The notes under the pieces: generated by a model | What the model saw: only the letters and a program-made list of their open reading frames with translations | Databases searched by the model: none | What the model was told of the DNA's origin: nothing | Made by a program: the position numbers and the translations under genes | Source of the DNA: Fidelibacterota bacterium UBA1611 | GTDB taxonomy: Bacteria; Fidelibacterota; Marinisomatia; Marinisomatales; UBA1611 | NCBI GenBank assembly: GCA_002321855.1 | Contig: DCMX01000183.1 | Coordinates: 1 to 6,770, forward strand | Direction: 5' to 3' | Length of the DNA stretch: 6,770 nt | Shown here: positions 1 through 6,734 of the stretch, piece after piece | How positions within the stretch are numbered: position 1 is the stretch's first letter | How the letters are laid out: each line of letters begins with the position of its first letter

Positions 1-2
1 CT

Positions 3-32
3 ATAATATTTTAATGTCATACAAGGTGTAAA
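3..32 (-). promoter_or_regulatory. possible sigma70-like promoter reading out of the left edge
   Basis: Downstream of the last gene, the minus strand shows TTTACA (27-32) and TATTAT (3-8) separated by 18 bases. This resembles a -35/-10 pair that would serve a gene beyond the window. The DNA here is very AT-rich, so such matches arise easily by chance. The promoter consensus of this organism is also unknown. No terminator hairpin is visible between the stop at 70 and the window edge, so the operon may simply continue. Confidence 0.2.
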
Positions 33-69
33 ATTAAACCAGACCTCGTTCATTCATATGGACATTGAT

Positions 70-1317
70 CTAATATACCTGGAAGGATATACGGCCGTTA
101 TAGCCATATAGATCACCGATCAGTGATCCATTCTCACTGATCCGAAGGATCTTCCATGTATATGACTGCTGCAAGAGAAACTCTGCTCCATTATCGCTGG
201 GAATGGGGAAAATATTATAAAGATATGGGTAAGTGTTGTCCAAGATAGTTTCATGGACCAATGTTTCCACACTGACCCTGCCGGCTATCCAACTGCTGGT
301 ACTGTAATCATAGCCTGTGTAAAAACAGAATCGATTAATAGTATCAATAGCTGCATCTGTCACCATTGTATTCGTAAGGATCGATTCTATATCTCCGTCT
401 GTGGTGATACGGTAGAGTCCGGTCGAATCTGCGACCCAGCCATGGCCATGGGCCGTAACCGCTGAAGGGTATCTAAATCCTCCAAAATATTTTATATCTG
501 TGGTACCAATATCCACTGGATAATAGACGACCGTCCCAGAGTCTGGTATGGTTATCCATAAACCCTTATTTAAATGGTCAAAACTCACCTGTGTGTCCCA
601 CACTAATCCTGTTCCCAATGAATTATCTAAAATGATATCATTATTCTTATCTATTGTTACAATAGAGCCATCACGGGTGACCACATATACCATTCCCTGA
701 TCCTGGTCCAAGTCAAGGTCCAGTGGATAGTCTGGTAAAGGAATGGATTCTATCTCAAGAAGATCCGTAGTGATCAAGAGCAATGAACGATCGTAATAAT
801 CAGCAACACAGAATCTGTTATCAGTTCTTCTAAGGGACATACTCCTTGGTGATGATACATAACTGGTAGTGATCAAGTGGTTACCATCCCATGATATTAT
901 CCGTATACTATTATCCCAAAAATCAGCAGCATAGATATTGAAAGGCCCTATGGTTACCTGAACCGTATCCGAACGATCAGATATATAATTCTCCATTTTT
1001 ACCTCAATTGCGTATGTGTAGGTTTCGTAGAGTGATACGGTAGTATCCAAGAAAGATGTAGAGCCAGGTGCAACATCTTTAAGCTTGATCATTTCTGACC
1101 CTAATATTCCGCGATAGATCGTATAATTACTAATGTCGCTCAAATCAATGGAATCCCACAATATCTGTACCGTGTTCTGTATTGGGATGAGACTTAGCCC
1201 TGTGGGCTTCCCACCAGTGAATGGATTGTTCGGATCCAACGGATTCAATGGTTCTCGGTTCGAGCAACCAATTAGAATAATTCCTAAAGTAATTGTTTTA
1301 ATTATTCTAATAATCAT
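70..1317 (-). CDS. lipoprotein with FN3 domain and beta-propeller
   Basis: This is a predicted exported lipoprotein of 415 residues when started at the ATG at 1317. A TTG at 1320 would add one residue. The N-terminus is a short basic stretch, a hydrophobic core and a lipobox (LIGC) with Cys18. A Pro/Asn-rich spacer containing NPLDPNNP follows. About residues 38-123 look like a fibronectin type III domain, with an ILW strand, a Y-x-IYR strand, the SFLDT turn and a YTYAIEV strand. The rest is a repetitive beta-rich region resembling a six- or seven-bladed propeller of the NHL/SMP-30 kind, with 'NIYAADFWDNSIRII' and 'FCVADYYDRSLLLI' as typical blades. No catalytic motif is visible, so a scaffold or ligand-binding role is likelier than an enzyme. 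The start overlaps the end of the upstream gene by about 11 bp, suggesting translational coupling. It is the last gene visible in the operon. The lipoprotein call is firm; the function is unknown. Confidence 0.85.
   Translation of the reverse strand: MIIRIIKTITLGIILIGCSNREPLNPLDPNNPFTGGKPTGLSLIPIQNTVQILWDSIDLSDISNYTIYRGILGSEMIKLKDVAPGSTSFLDTTVSLYETYTYAIEVKMENYISDRSDTVQVTIGPFNIYAADFWDNSIRIISWDGNHLITTSYVSSPRSMSLRRTDNRFCVADYYDRSLLLITTDLLEIESIPLPDYPLDLDLDQDQGMVYVVTRDGSIVTIDKNNDIILDNSLGTGLVWDTQVSFDHLNKGLWITIPDSGTVVYYPVDIGTTDIKYFGGFRYPSAVTAHGHGWVADSTGLYRITTDGDIESILTNTMVTDAAIDTINRFCFYTGYDYSTSSWIAGRVSVETLVHETILDNTYPYLYNIFPIPSDNGAEFLLQQSYTWKILRISENGSLIGDLYGYNGRISFQVY
118..142. repeat. perfect 9-bp inverted repeat rich in GATC
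   Basis: GATCAGTGA (118-126) and TCACTGATC (134-142) are exact reverse complements separated by 7 bases. They lie inside the 3' end of the FN3-propeller lipoprotein gene, about 50 bp before its stop codon. The stretch 111-151 holds five GATC sites. It could form an mRNA hairpin but has no T-run, so it does not look like an intrinsic terminator. It may be a coincidence of the codons for the ISENGSLIGD segment. Confidence 0.5.
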
Positions 1318-1708
1318 CAATATAACTGTAGATAAGAAGTTGCATAAATAATTGTGATCCTATCACTATCACCCCAGAGGCCTGATCTAGCTTCTTCGTT
1401 TGGTCCCATGCGTCTTTTCTCTCGATAGGATCACCGGTACGAAGATATTGATCATAATATTTGTCGGACTCGATCTGTATTCTCCAGGCCAAACCGCCAA
1501 GCAGTATCGTACTATATGCAGCCACCATACGCACTATGTGTTTCTTTGGGGTAATGATTACTTTCCCACTTGATTCATGATCTAATCCGATCAGTGTATC
1601 AATAGGAGCGATCCTTTCAACACCAGGTAGTTGATCGGTCCAACTATTTTCATCTTGACCATGGATGATGCAACAAACGATAATATTGTATAAAAGAAAA
1701 TATTTCAT
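1307..1708 (-). CDS. small exported membrane protein, unknown function
   Basis: This is a 133-residue protein that I do not recognise as a named family. Residues 1-17 look like a signal peptide (MKYFLLYNIIVCCIIHG, then Gln). The mature part begins with a polar stretch of about 40 residues. A hydrophobic segment at about 57-77 follows, then a charged linker (YYDQYLRTGDP to about residue 109), and a second hydrophobic segment at about 111-130. The protein ends YSYIDDY. The spacing of Tyr, Asp-Pro and Trp between the two helices recalls, from memory, helical membrane tails of exported proteins in FCB-group bacteria, but no family name can be given. The ATG overlaps the stop of the upstream lipoprotein gene as ATGA (4 bp), and the 3' end overlaps the next gene. 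It is therefore translated with its neighbours and is probably a membrane partner of them. No Shine-Dalgarno sequence is visible. Confidence 0.75.
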   Translation of the reverse strand: MKYFLLYNIIVCCIIHGQDENSWTDQLPGVERIAPIDTLIGLDHESSGKVIITPKKHIVRMVAAYSTILLGGLAWRIQIESDKYYDQYLRTGDPIERKDAWDQTKKLDQASGVIVIGSQLFMQLLIYSYIDDY

Positions 1709-2790
1709 TTATAATACTGCATTTGAAATTCTATATCCTGCATTAGGAACCCAGTTCCAGATCTCCAGAATCCTGTCAATCTTCTCAGTGTATCAGAGCG
1801 CCATATTTCCATACCTTTTTCTGTTTCCACGCTGATAGCGACCCCTTTTGCAAAAGGAATGAACAAATTTGTATTTGCATGAAAGAAAGATTCTATGGGT
1901 AGTCCTAATTTAAAATCCGAGGTCCACGATGTTTGACCATTTATGTCCCTTCTGATCAACCTTCCATCTCGATAAAGCAAGAACAGATCATTATCCCGAA
2001 CCCTAAAATCAAAACCGTTCACAAAGTCAAGGCCATGTATAATGATTCCAGTTTTCATATCTAACACCCAAAGAGTATCATTACCAGGCCCTACAAAGAT
2101 CCGATCATGTTCAACATATTCTCTTAAATGAAGGTCAAGTTTTAGGTCCTGGGTCCATAATTTCTTTAGATGATGGTCATAGCAGTTCAGGTGTCCATCA
2201 TCAGTGGCCACCAGAATCCTTCCATCAGTGGAGGAAATTATTTTGATCAGACCAAAACGACTATTTTTTTCCTTTATGAGCTCACCATTATATGCATCAT
2301 ATAATTCTAATCCCATCCTGGTTCCAAAAACCACTTCACTATCAGACAGGATTATTGGTTTGTTCTTTATGAGATGATCTACTCGATTCTTCCACAAATG
2401 TTTTCCAGATCTGATATCATAGGCACCCACAAGATCATTCTTCATAGAAATATAAAAGAACAGGTTGCCATCATTACTGATGGTAAGATAAGTAATGTGA
2501 CCCATGGACGGGGTCCAAGAAGTTCCTTGTTTTTCACCATTATTCATGTTCATGATCATGACACTCCCCCGGTGGGTCCACACGAGTACCAGACTGTCAT
2601 TTACTATGATCATATCTTGGATCGGATCCTTGGTATTTTTTTTCCATTGGAATGTCGGGCTCTTTAAGTTTAATGGTTCTATATCATTGTGAAAGTCCAC
2701 ACCTTCATCCAGCCTCACCAAACCGTAACAACCAGATATGATTATCAATCCTACAATTGAAAGAATGAACCGATTCATTTGAATTACCAT
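1705..2790 (-). CDS. PQQ-type beta-propeller lipoprotein, BamB-like
   Basis: This is a predicted lipoprotein of 361 residues with a lipobox IISGC (Cys21). The ATG at 2790 lies 3 bp after the upstream stop. A second in-frame ATG at 2778 gives a tidier signal peptide (MNRFILS, Cys17) and may be the true start. After a short spacer the protein consists of repeats in the PQQ/quinoprotein style, each an 'x-Y/L-D-x-x-x-G-x-x-x-W' strand-turn: about residues 121-137 (AYDIRSGKHLW), 161-175, 199-216, 240-253, 276-293 and 316-334. About six or seven blades can be traced, against eight in classical BamB. The PQQ-binding and metal residues of quinoprotein dehydrogenases are not evident, so a structural role is more likely. 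In the BAM complex, BamB is a lipoprotein propeller that binds the Omp85 protein BamA. Here the gene directly follows one for an Omp85-type barrel protein, which makes a similar partnership plausible but unproven. Confidence 0.85.
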   Translation of the reverse strand: MVIQMNRFILSIVGLIIISGCYGLVRLDEGVDFHNDIEPLNLKSPTFQWKKNTKDPIQDMIIVNDSLVLVWTHRGSVMIMNMNNGEKQGTSWTPSMGHITYLTISNDGNLFFYISMKNDLVGAYDIRSGKHLWKNRVDHLIKNKPIILSDSEVVFGTRMGLELYDAYNGELIKEKNSRFGLIKIISSTDGRILVATDDGHLNCYDHHLKKLWTQDLKLDLHLREYVEHDRIFVGPGNDTLWVLDMKTGIIIHGLDFVNGFDFRVRDNDLFLLYRDGRLIRRDINGQTSWTSDFKLGLPIESFFHANTNLFIPFAKGVAISVETEKGMEIWRSDTLRRLTGFWRSGTGFLMQDIEFQMQYYK

Positions 2791-2793
2791 GGG

Positions 2794-5580
2794 TCAAAAA
2801 TCCCATCCGAAAAAGAACTGTATGAATTTGTCATCGGGAAATGTGTTCACACTAAGTGACCTAAGTCCCATATCCAAACGCAGAACCAATGCTCCAGCGA
2901 GAGCACCACGTAACCCGAAACCAGTACTTGAAAAAAGTCCCAACAGGTCATCATCCCAAGCATTACCAATATCCAGAAAAAAGGCACCATGTATGGGTGC
3001 TATCCATAACGACCCAGATAGAAAATCCATCCTCAGTCTCTTGGCAAAAGGAAACCTGAGTTCCTGGTTGAGCATGAGCATATTCCGTCCGCCAATAGAC
3101 CCAAAACGATATCCACGTAGCCCCCAGCTCCCACCAATATTGTACCGGCGAATGTCACGACCGTCATTCATCCAGACCATTGTACGCTGGGCCAGTGATA
3201 TTTTTGGTATGATCTGCCAGTACCTGCGAAGATCCAACCACGCAGTTATATTATGGTAGCGACCTTTCATAAGATCAAAAGTAGGTCCAATGGTAAAACG
3301 TGCCCTCCACCCATCCCGAGGACCGATCACTGACCACAGGGCATTATCGTGTATAATGGAAAAAAAGTTCGACACCAGAACCGAGGGTTCGGGCTCATCA
3401 ACATAATGATCCTTTGATGAATATCGAAAACTGGTACTGAGCTCCAGTCGCCTGAAAGTTGAGTAAGGGAAATTCACTGCACCACGCAGCCCGATCGTTC
3501 TCTCGAAATAAAACGATTCGTATGGACTAAAGTATTCATTAGCAAAATGAAACACACTTATACCCCAGTTTGTTCTTTTGGACATATTCAGATAGGTAAT
3601 TGCCACGTTCCAGTGGTCAGCAAAATCAGATTGTACCTGAGCAGAATTAGCAAGTAGAAAGTGGAAATACTGGTTCCCCATTTGATCCGATAGTGATAAT
3701 TGTGCACCACCAAGGATTCCATAGATAGGGTCCATAGCTACAGATGTTTGGGCCAGGTCCAACCTATAACGAAGCTTAAAAGGCAGTTTGCGTGCATTGC
3801 TACCTTCACCAAGTCTTTCTGGCCATTTATCCCGTTTTAACTTGTTCTGGTCTTTGGACCAATTCAGTACATTCACTGCCTCAAGCGGTAGGGCTGCCAC
3901 CTGGTAACTGAAATCATTGAAAACACCTGCTACGGCACTGTCTGACCCCATAGGCTGAAACTGAGATATACCAGTATGGATATCTGTTTCCTGTGTCAAT
4001 AACAATGTTTCTATGGCAGTCTTATTCTTCTTAAGAGACCATATGTTTGACATACCGGAATGATCAGAAAGATAATAGATCGTCATTGGATCTGTTCCTG
4101 ACCATATTGGAAATATCTTTTTTGCATTGTCAGAGAGAAGCAGGCGAACATCACCAGAAACAATGTCCATTAGAAAAAGATCCAACCCAGTATTATAATT
4201 CTCCTTGATCCTATCGGAACTAAAAACGATCTTTTCTCCATTTGGGTCAAAGGAGGGGTCTCGATCCGTAAATATATCATTTGTCATATTCAGTATATGT
4301 GCCTCTCCTATATTGAGAAGAAAAATATCTGATCGCCCACTAAAATCCTGCCCGCTAAATATTACCATACTACCATCGGGTGACCAGCGAGGTGATCGAA
4401 TAGTCACAAGACTATCTTGTCCATAAGTGTTGGTGATATCGCCAGAAACCAGATCTATCACTTGCAAGACATCCTGGCGGTTCGACCGGACTGCAATAAT
4501 TAGTTTCTCATTCTTGTAGATGTCCATGCCTGATTCAAGGAAATGAACAGATTCTATATTGGTATCCTGACCAGATCTGGCAAGCCGACGACGCTGCTTG
4601 ATGTCATATATTGGATGGTCATAGATCACCGGAAACCCTTCCCGGCTGGAAATATATACTACATGATCCTGGTTCTCTGAGTTTTTGTAGGTCAGCGGAA
4701 AGACATTCGCTCCCTCGTGGGTGATAATAGATCCCTGATTCACCGCAGGCTTATCAGCAGCAAGTTCATCAGCTGTCCCGTGCCTTAATGACATCAACCA
4801 CTCAGTTTGCAGATCTTTCATCTTCATCCCAACAATATGTTCGATACACTCGTTGAAGTTCTCGTATATCCAGTAATCTTCCATAAGATTCCTTATCCGC
4901 TCCATGCCGTATCTCCCCTCGAACCAGCGTAAGAAGGCCTGACCCTCCTTGTAGGATAGATACCCTCCTACTTCGTTCAACGGTACCAATGTACCATTAA
5001 CAAGGCGATCCCGTATCACCATTTCCGATTGAGTATCCCAACCGACAGACCACCATTCTGCGAGACCTTCAGAGAACCAGTGTGGAATTGTTGGGGGTTT
5101 ATTGATCAGTTTGAGACGAACTGGTGTCATCATCTTGCTAAAAGTGAAGACATGCGCAAGTTCATGTGTAAGAACATTCCTGAAAGCTGATAGGTCGCCC
5201 ATATATGGGATCACTACACGCCCCTTACGATGTTCGAAGAATCCTCCAACTCCTTCTGGTATCATCATGGGCAATATATTGGTCTGCTGAAAATGAATAT
5301 GACTACTGTATATCATCAAGGGCACCGTGTCCCAGAGAGTATGGTTGAACTTTATCTCAAGGTCTGTATAAGCATTCTCAAGTATATGTGCAGCGATACC
5401 AGCGATCTGTTCTTCTTGACGATAATAGTATATATGAAAATGGTCAGTTTTCATTATACGCCAATCAAACTGTTCATACTGTATCTTATTTCGCCCAAAA
5501 TAGAACTGGGCCTCACATATACAAGAAAAAAGAGATACAATTATTAACAGATATATAAATGTCTTATTGTTGCAGGTCAT
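2794..5580 (-). CDS. peptidase MA-like / TolB-like propeller / Omp85 barrel protein
   Basis: This 928-residue outer-membrane protein has three modules. Residues 1-24 are a signal peptide ending CEA before Gln25. About residues 28-265 are a gluzincin-type (peptidase MA-like) domain with the zinc motif HELAH at 139-143 (bases 5152-5166). WFSEGLAEW at 168-176 follows, where Glu171 matches the third zinc ligand of the M1-type NEG motif. All expected catalytic residues are present. About residues 300-560 are a TolB/PD40-like propeller with blades such as WSPDGSMVIFSG (399-410) and FDPNGEKIVFSSDR (444-457). About residues 600-928 are a beta-barrel of the Omp85/surface-antigen D15 type. It carries LRGY (821-824) in GSWGLRGYRFG, the following NQELRFPF strand, and a C-terminal Phe as in outer-membrane proteins. 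No POTRA domains are seen; the peptidase and propeller occupy their place. It probably sits in the outer membrane with the enzyme in the periplasm. The substrate is unknown. The domain calls are strong and the physiological role is open. Confidence 0.9.
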   Translation of the reverse strand: MTCNNKTFIYLLIIVSLFSCICEAQFYFGRNKIQYEQFDWRIMKTDHFHIYYYRQEEQIAGIAAHILENAYTDLEIKFNHTLWDTVPLMIYSSHIHFQQTNILPMMIPEGVGGFFEHRKGRVVIPYMGDLSAFRNVLTHELAHVFTFSKMMTPVRLKLINKPPTIPHWFSEGLAEWWSVGWDTQSEMVIRDRLVNGTLVPLNEVGGYLSYKEGQAFLRWFEGRYGMERIRNLMEDYWIYENFNECIEHIVGMKMKDLQTEWLMSLRHGTADELAADKPAVNQGSIITHEGANVFPLTYKNSENQDHVVYISSREGFPVIYDHPIYDIKQRRRLARSGQDTNIESVHFLESGMDIYKNEKLIIAVRSNRQDVLQVIDLVSGDITNTYGQDSLVTIRSPRWSPDGSMVIFSGQDFSGRSDIFLLNIGEAHILNMTNDIFTDRDPSFDPNGEKIVFSSDRIKENYNTGLDLFLMDIVSGDVRLLLSDNAKKIFPIWSGTDPMTIYYLSDHSGMSNIWSLKKNKTAIETLLLTQETDIHTGISQFQPMGSDSAVAGVFNDFSYQVAALPLEAVNVLNWSKDQNKLKRDKWPERLGEGSNARKLPFKLRYRLDLAQTSVAMDPIYGILGGAQLSLSDQMGNQYFHFLLANSAQVQSDFADHWNVAITYLNMSKRTNWGISVFHFANEYFSPYESFYFERTIGLRGAVNFPYSTFRRLELSTSFRYSSKDHYVDEPEPSVLVSNFFSIIHDNALWSVIGPRDGWRARFTIGPTFDLMKGRYHNITAWLDLRRYWQIIPKISLAQRTMVWMNDGRDIRRYNIGGSWGLRGYRFGSIGGRNMLMLNQELRFPFAKRLRMDFLSGSLWIAPIHGAFFLDIGNAWDDDLLGLFSSTGFGLRGALAGALVLRLDMGLRSLSVNTFPDDKFIQFFFGWDF

Positions 5581-5584
5581 ATAG

Positions 5585-5613
5585 AAAATTTACATTATGA
5601 TCATCGAATCAAA
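5585..5613 (-). promoter_or_regulatory. possible Bacteroidetes-type promoter before the barrel gene
   Basis: In the 49-bp gap on the minus strand, TTTG (5610-5613) is followed after 17 bases by TAAATTTT (5585-5592). This is close to the TTTG / TAnnTTTG pattern known from Bacteroidetes. The second box ends only 4 bases before the ATG at 5580, so a transcript from it would be nearly leaderless. The gap is AT-rich and the lineage is not certain, so this is only a candidate. Confidence 0.25.
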
Positions 5614-5629
5614 TATCTGTTCCAATTGG

Positions 5630-6601
5630 TCAATTTGTTCGATATTCTTTCTCAAGCTCGCTCATAGACACCAGAAATATCTCGATCGCTTTTCTTTCTC
5701 TTGGTTCCGATTGAAATATTGTGTAAAGATCCTCACCATTTATCCTGTACCGATATCCCGTTAAAGCGTTCCCAATTAATTCTACTGTATCTATCTCATG
5801 GTATTTTACAACGTGCGGTGACCCCTTTCTTGATCCTATAAATCTGAGATCATTACGGGTGAACAATATACCAGTTTCCTTCATCCATTTATTATAATAG
5901 AAGAATATATCCTGTTCAGGCAGTATAAGTTCGAACCTGGTTCGTATAGGGTCAATGTGCCAGATCGGTCGGAGAGTGTATGCTGGATACTGGTCTATTT
6001 TCTTGCTCAGCCTACGGAATATATTCTCCTGCTGAAAATACTTTTTCACATTATGATGAAATGGATCAATGGATCGAGCAATATCCGTACTATCATTCAT
6101 ACTTGATACCCACCCCGCATAATCCTTGAATAAATTGGTATACTGGTCCAGTACCTGTTTCAGGCCCTCCAACTCGAATGAATAACTTACCTGTGTAAGT
6201 CCCTTAGGTGTTGTATAGAAAACGGCCTTCTCAGATGTTGACATTTGTAGAAGCATTAGAAATGGGTCCGGGGCCACTGTTATATCATACTCGCCAGATA
6301 TCAGCCAGCTGTCCCCTCGCAGTTCATTGTCACCTATTCTGTATTTAACATAGGATCTCCCAACAGAGATAAATCCGCCCCATTTTATATCAATATCAAC
6401 CTTTTCACCGTTGGATCGAATACTTAGCCAGCCATATATCCTATCATAGTTAAAAATTTGCTTATCGATACTGCGTTTTGATAGTATGATAGATCCTTTA
6501 TCTCTTGTTGTATCCTTGATAGTCTCAATAAACCAATCTGTGGTAGCAGGTTGAGCGTTCAGCTCGGTCAAGAATATGATAAAGATGATACGAACCATCA
6601 T
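5630..6601 (-). CDS. secreted protein with VasI-like region and PH-like C-terminus
   Basis: This is a 323-residue protein of unknown function. A short signal peptide (residues 1-16, ending LNA before Gln17) suggests export without lipidation. About residues 56-154 resemble the VasI / IalB-like beta-sandwich pattern: a YGWLSI strand, then VKYRIGD, a W-containing strand, 'PDPFLMLLQMS', a 'VFYTTP' strand and 'YSFELEGLKQVL'. About residues 155-235 are a helical and mixed linker. About residues 244-318 read like a bacterial PH-like domain: GILFTRNDLRFIG, VVKYHEIDTVEL, a YRYRING strand, and a final amphipathic helix from about residue 298. Two ATG codons stand in tandem at 6601 and 6598, and an in-frame stop lies 24 bases upstream, so the start is well bounded. 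There is no Shine-Dalgarno sequence. It lies 49 bp upstream of the barrel gene on the same strand and may belong to its operon. Both domain assignments are by pattern only and need profile searches. Confidence 0.8.
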   Translation of the reverse strand: MMVRIIFIIFLTELNAQPATTDWFIETIKDTTRDKGSIILSKRSIDKQIFNYDRIYGWLSIRSNGEKVDIDIKWGGFISVGRSYVKYRIGDNELRGDSWLISGEYDITVAPDPFLMLLQMSTSEKAVFYTTPKGLTQVSYSFELEGLKQVLDQYTNLFKDYAGWVSSMNDSTDIARSIDPFHHNVKKYFQQENIFRRLSKKIDQYPAYTLRPIWHIDPIRTRFELILPEQDIFFYYNKWMKETGILFTRNDLRFIGSRKGSPHVVKYHEIDTVELIGNALTGYRYRINGEDLYTIFQSEPRERKAIEIFLVSMSELEKEYRTN

Positions 6602-6608
6602 TAGAGTA

Positions 6609-6636
6609 AATATAACATGAACCTACGATCGAATAA
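6609..6636 (-). promoter_or_regulatory. possible promoter giving a leaderless transcript
   Basis: The gap between the hairpin terminator and the ATG at 6601 must hold any promoter for this gene. On the minus strand TATATT (6609-6614) is a fair -10 box, with a weak TTATTC (6631-6636) 16 bases upstream. The -10 box ends 7 bases before the ATG, so transcription would start at or next to the start codon. This fits the missing Shine-Dalgarno sequence. The evidence is weak because the region is AT-rich. Confidence 0.3.
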
Positions 6637-6653
6637 AAAACCAAGCGTGTAAA

Positions 6654-6687
6654 TAACAATAGACCCCGATGTAGGGGCCTGTTGTTA
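6654..6687 (-). terminator. strong hairpin, likely intrinsic terminator
   Basis: A nearly perfect 14-bp stem is formed by 6654-6667 and 6674-6687 around a 6-base loop. A CCCC/GGGG core sits next to the loop and a TAACAA/TTGTTA base lies outside it, with one A-C mismatch and one T-G wobble. Read on the minus strand, the stem ends in TTGTTATTT, with a further run of six T about ten bases on. It lies about 47 bp beyond a possible gene end at 6735, so it most likely stops transcription coming from the right and marks the upstream border of this gene cluster. Confidence 0.65.
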
Positions 6688-6734
6688 GAGAAGTATAATT
6701 CTTTTGTCTTATAAAGTCCTAAATCGTGGTTATC

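Noticed and set aside
1..20. A possible start (ATG at 20, reading MTLKYY) of another minus-strand gene
   Set aside because: Only six codons are visible, with no ribosome binding site and no way to judge coding character. It also overlaps a promoter-like sequence, so it is not called.
253..465. A plus-strand open frame of 70 codons with several Cys and His residues
   Set aside because: It is antisense to the propeller lipoprotein. The Cys and His residues do not form a regular zinc-binding spacing.
2789..3259. A 156-codon plus-strand open frame opposite the barrel domain
   Set aside because: It lies fully antisense to the conserved C-terminal barrel of the 928-residue protein. Its product is rich in Pro, Ser, Arg and Lys with no recognisable domain, as expected of a shadow frame.
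5515..5525. Possible lipobox (LFSC, Cys20) at the N-terminus of the 928-residue protein
   Set aside because: Phe at the -2 position is unusual for a lipobox. The sequence CEA before Gln25 is a normal signal peptidase I site, as expected for a barrel protein.
5230..5547. A 105-codon plus-strand open frame opposite the peptidase domain
   Set aside because: It is antisense to the signal peptide and peptidase domain. Its hydrophobic stretch mirrors the codons of the real gene, and no protein family is recognisable.
5622..5629. Palindrome CCAATTGG just downstream of the 323-residue gene's stop codon
   Set aside because: An 8-bp palindrome in AT-rich DNA is common by chance. There is no second copy nearby and no link to the promoter boxes beyond proximity.
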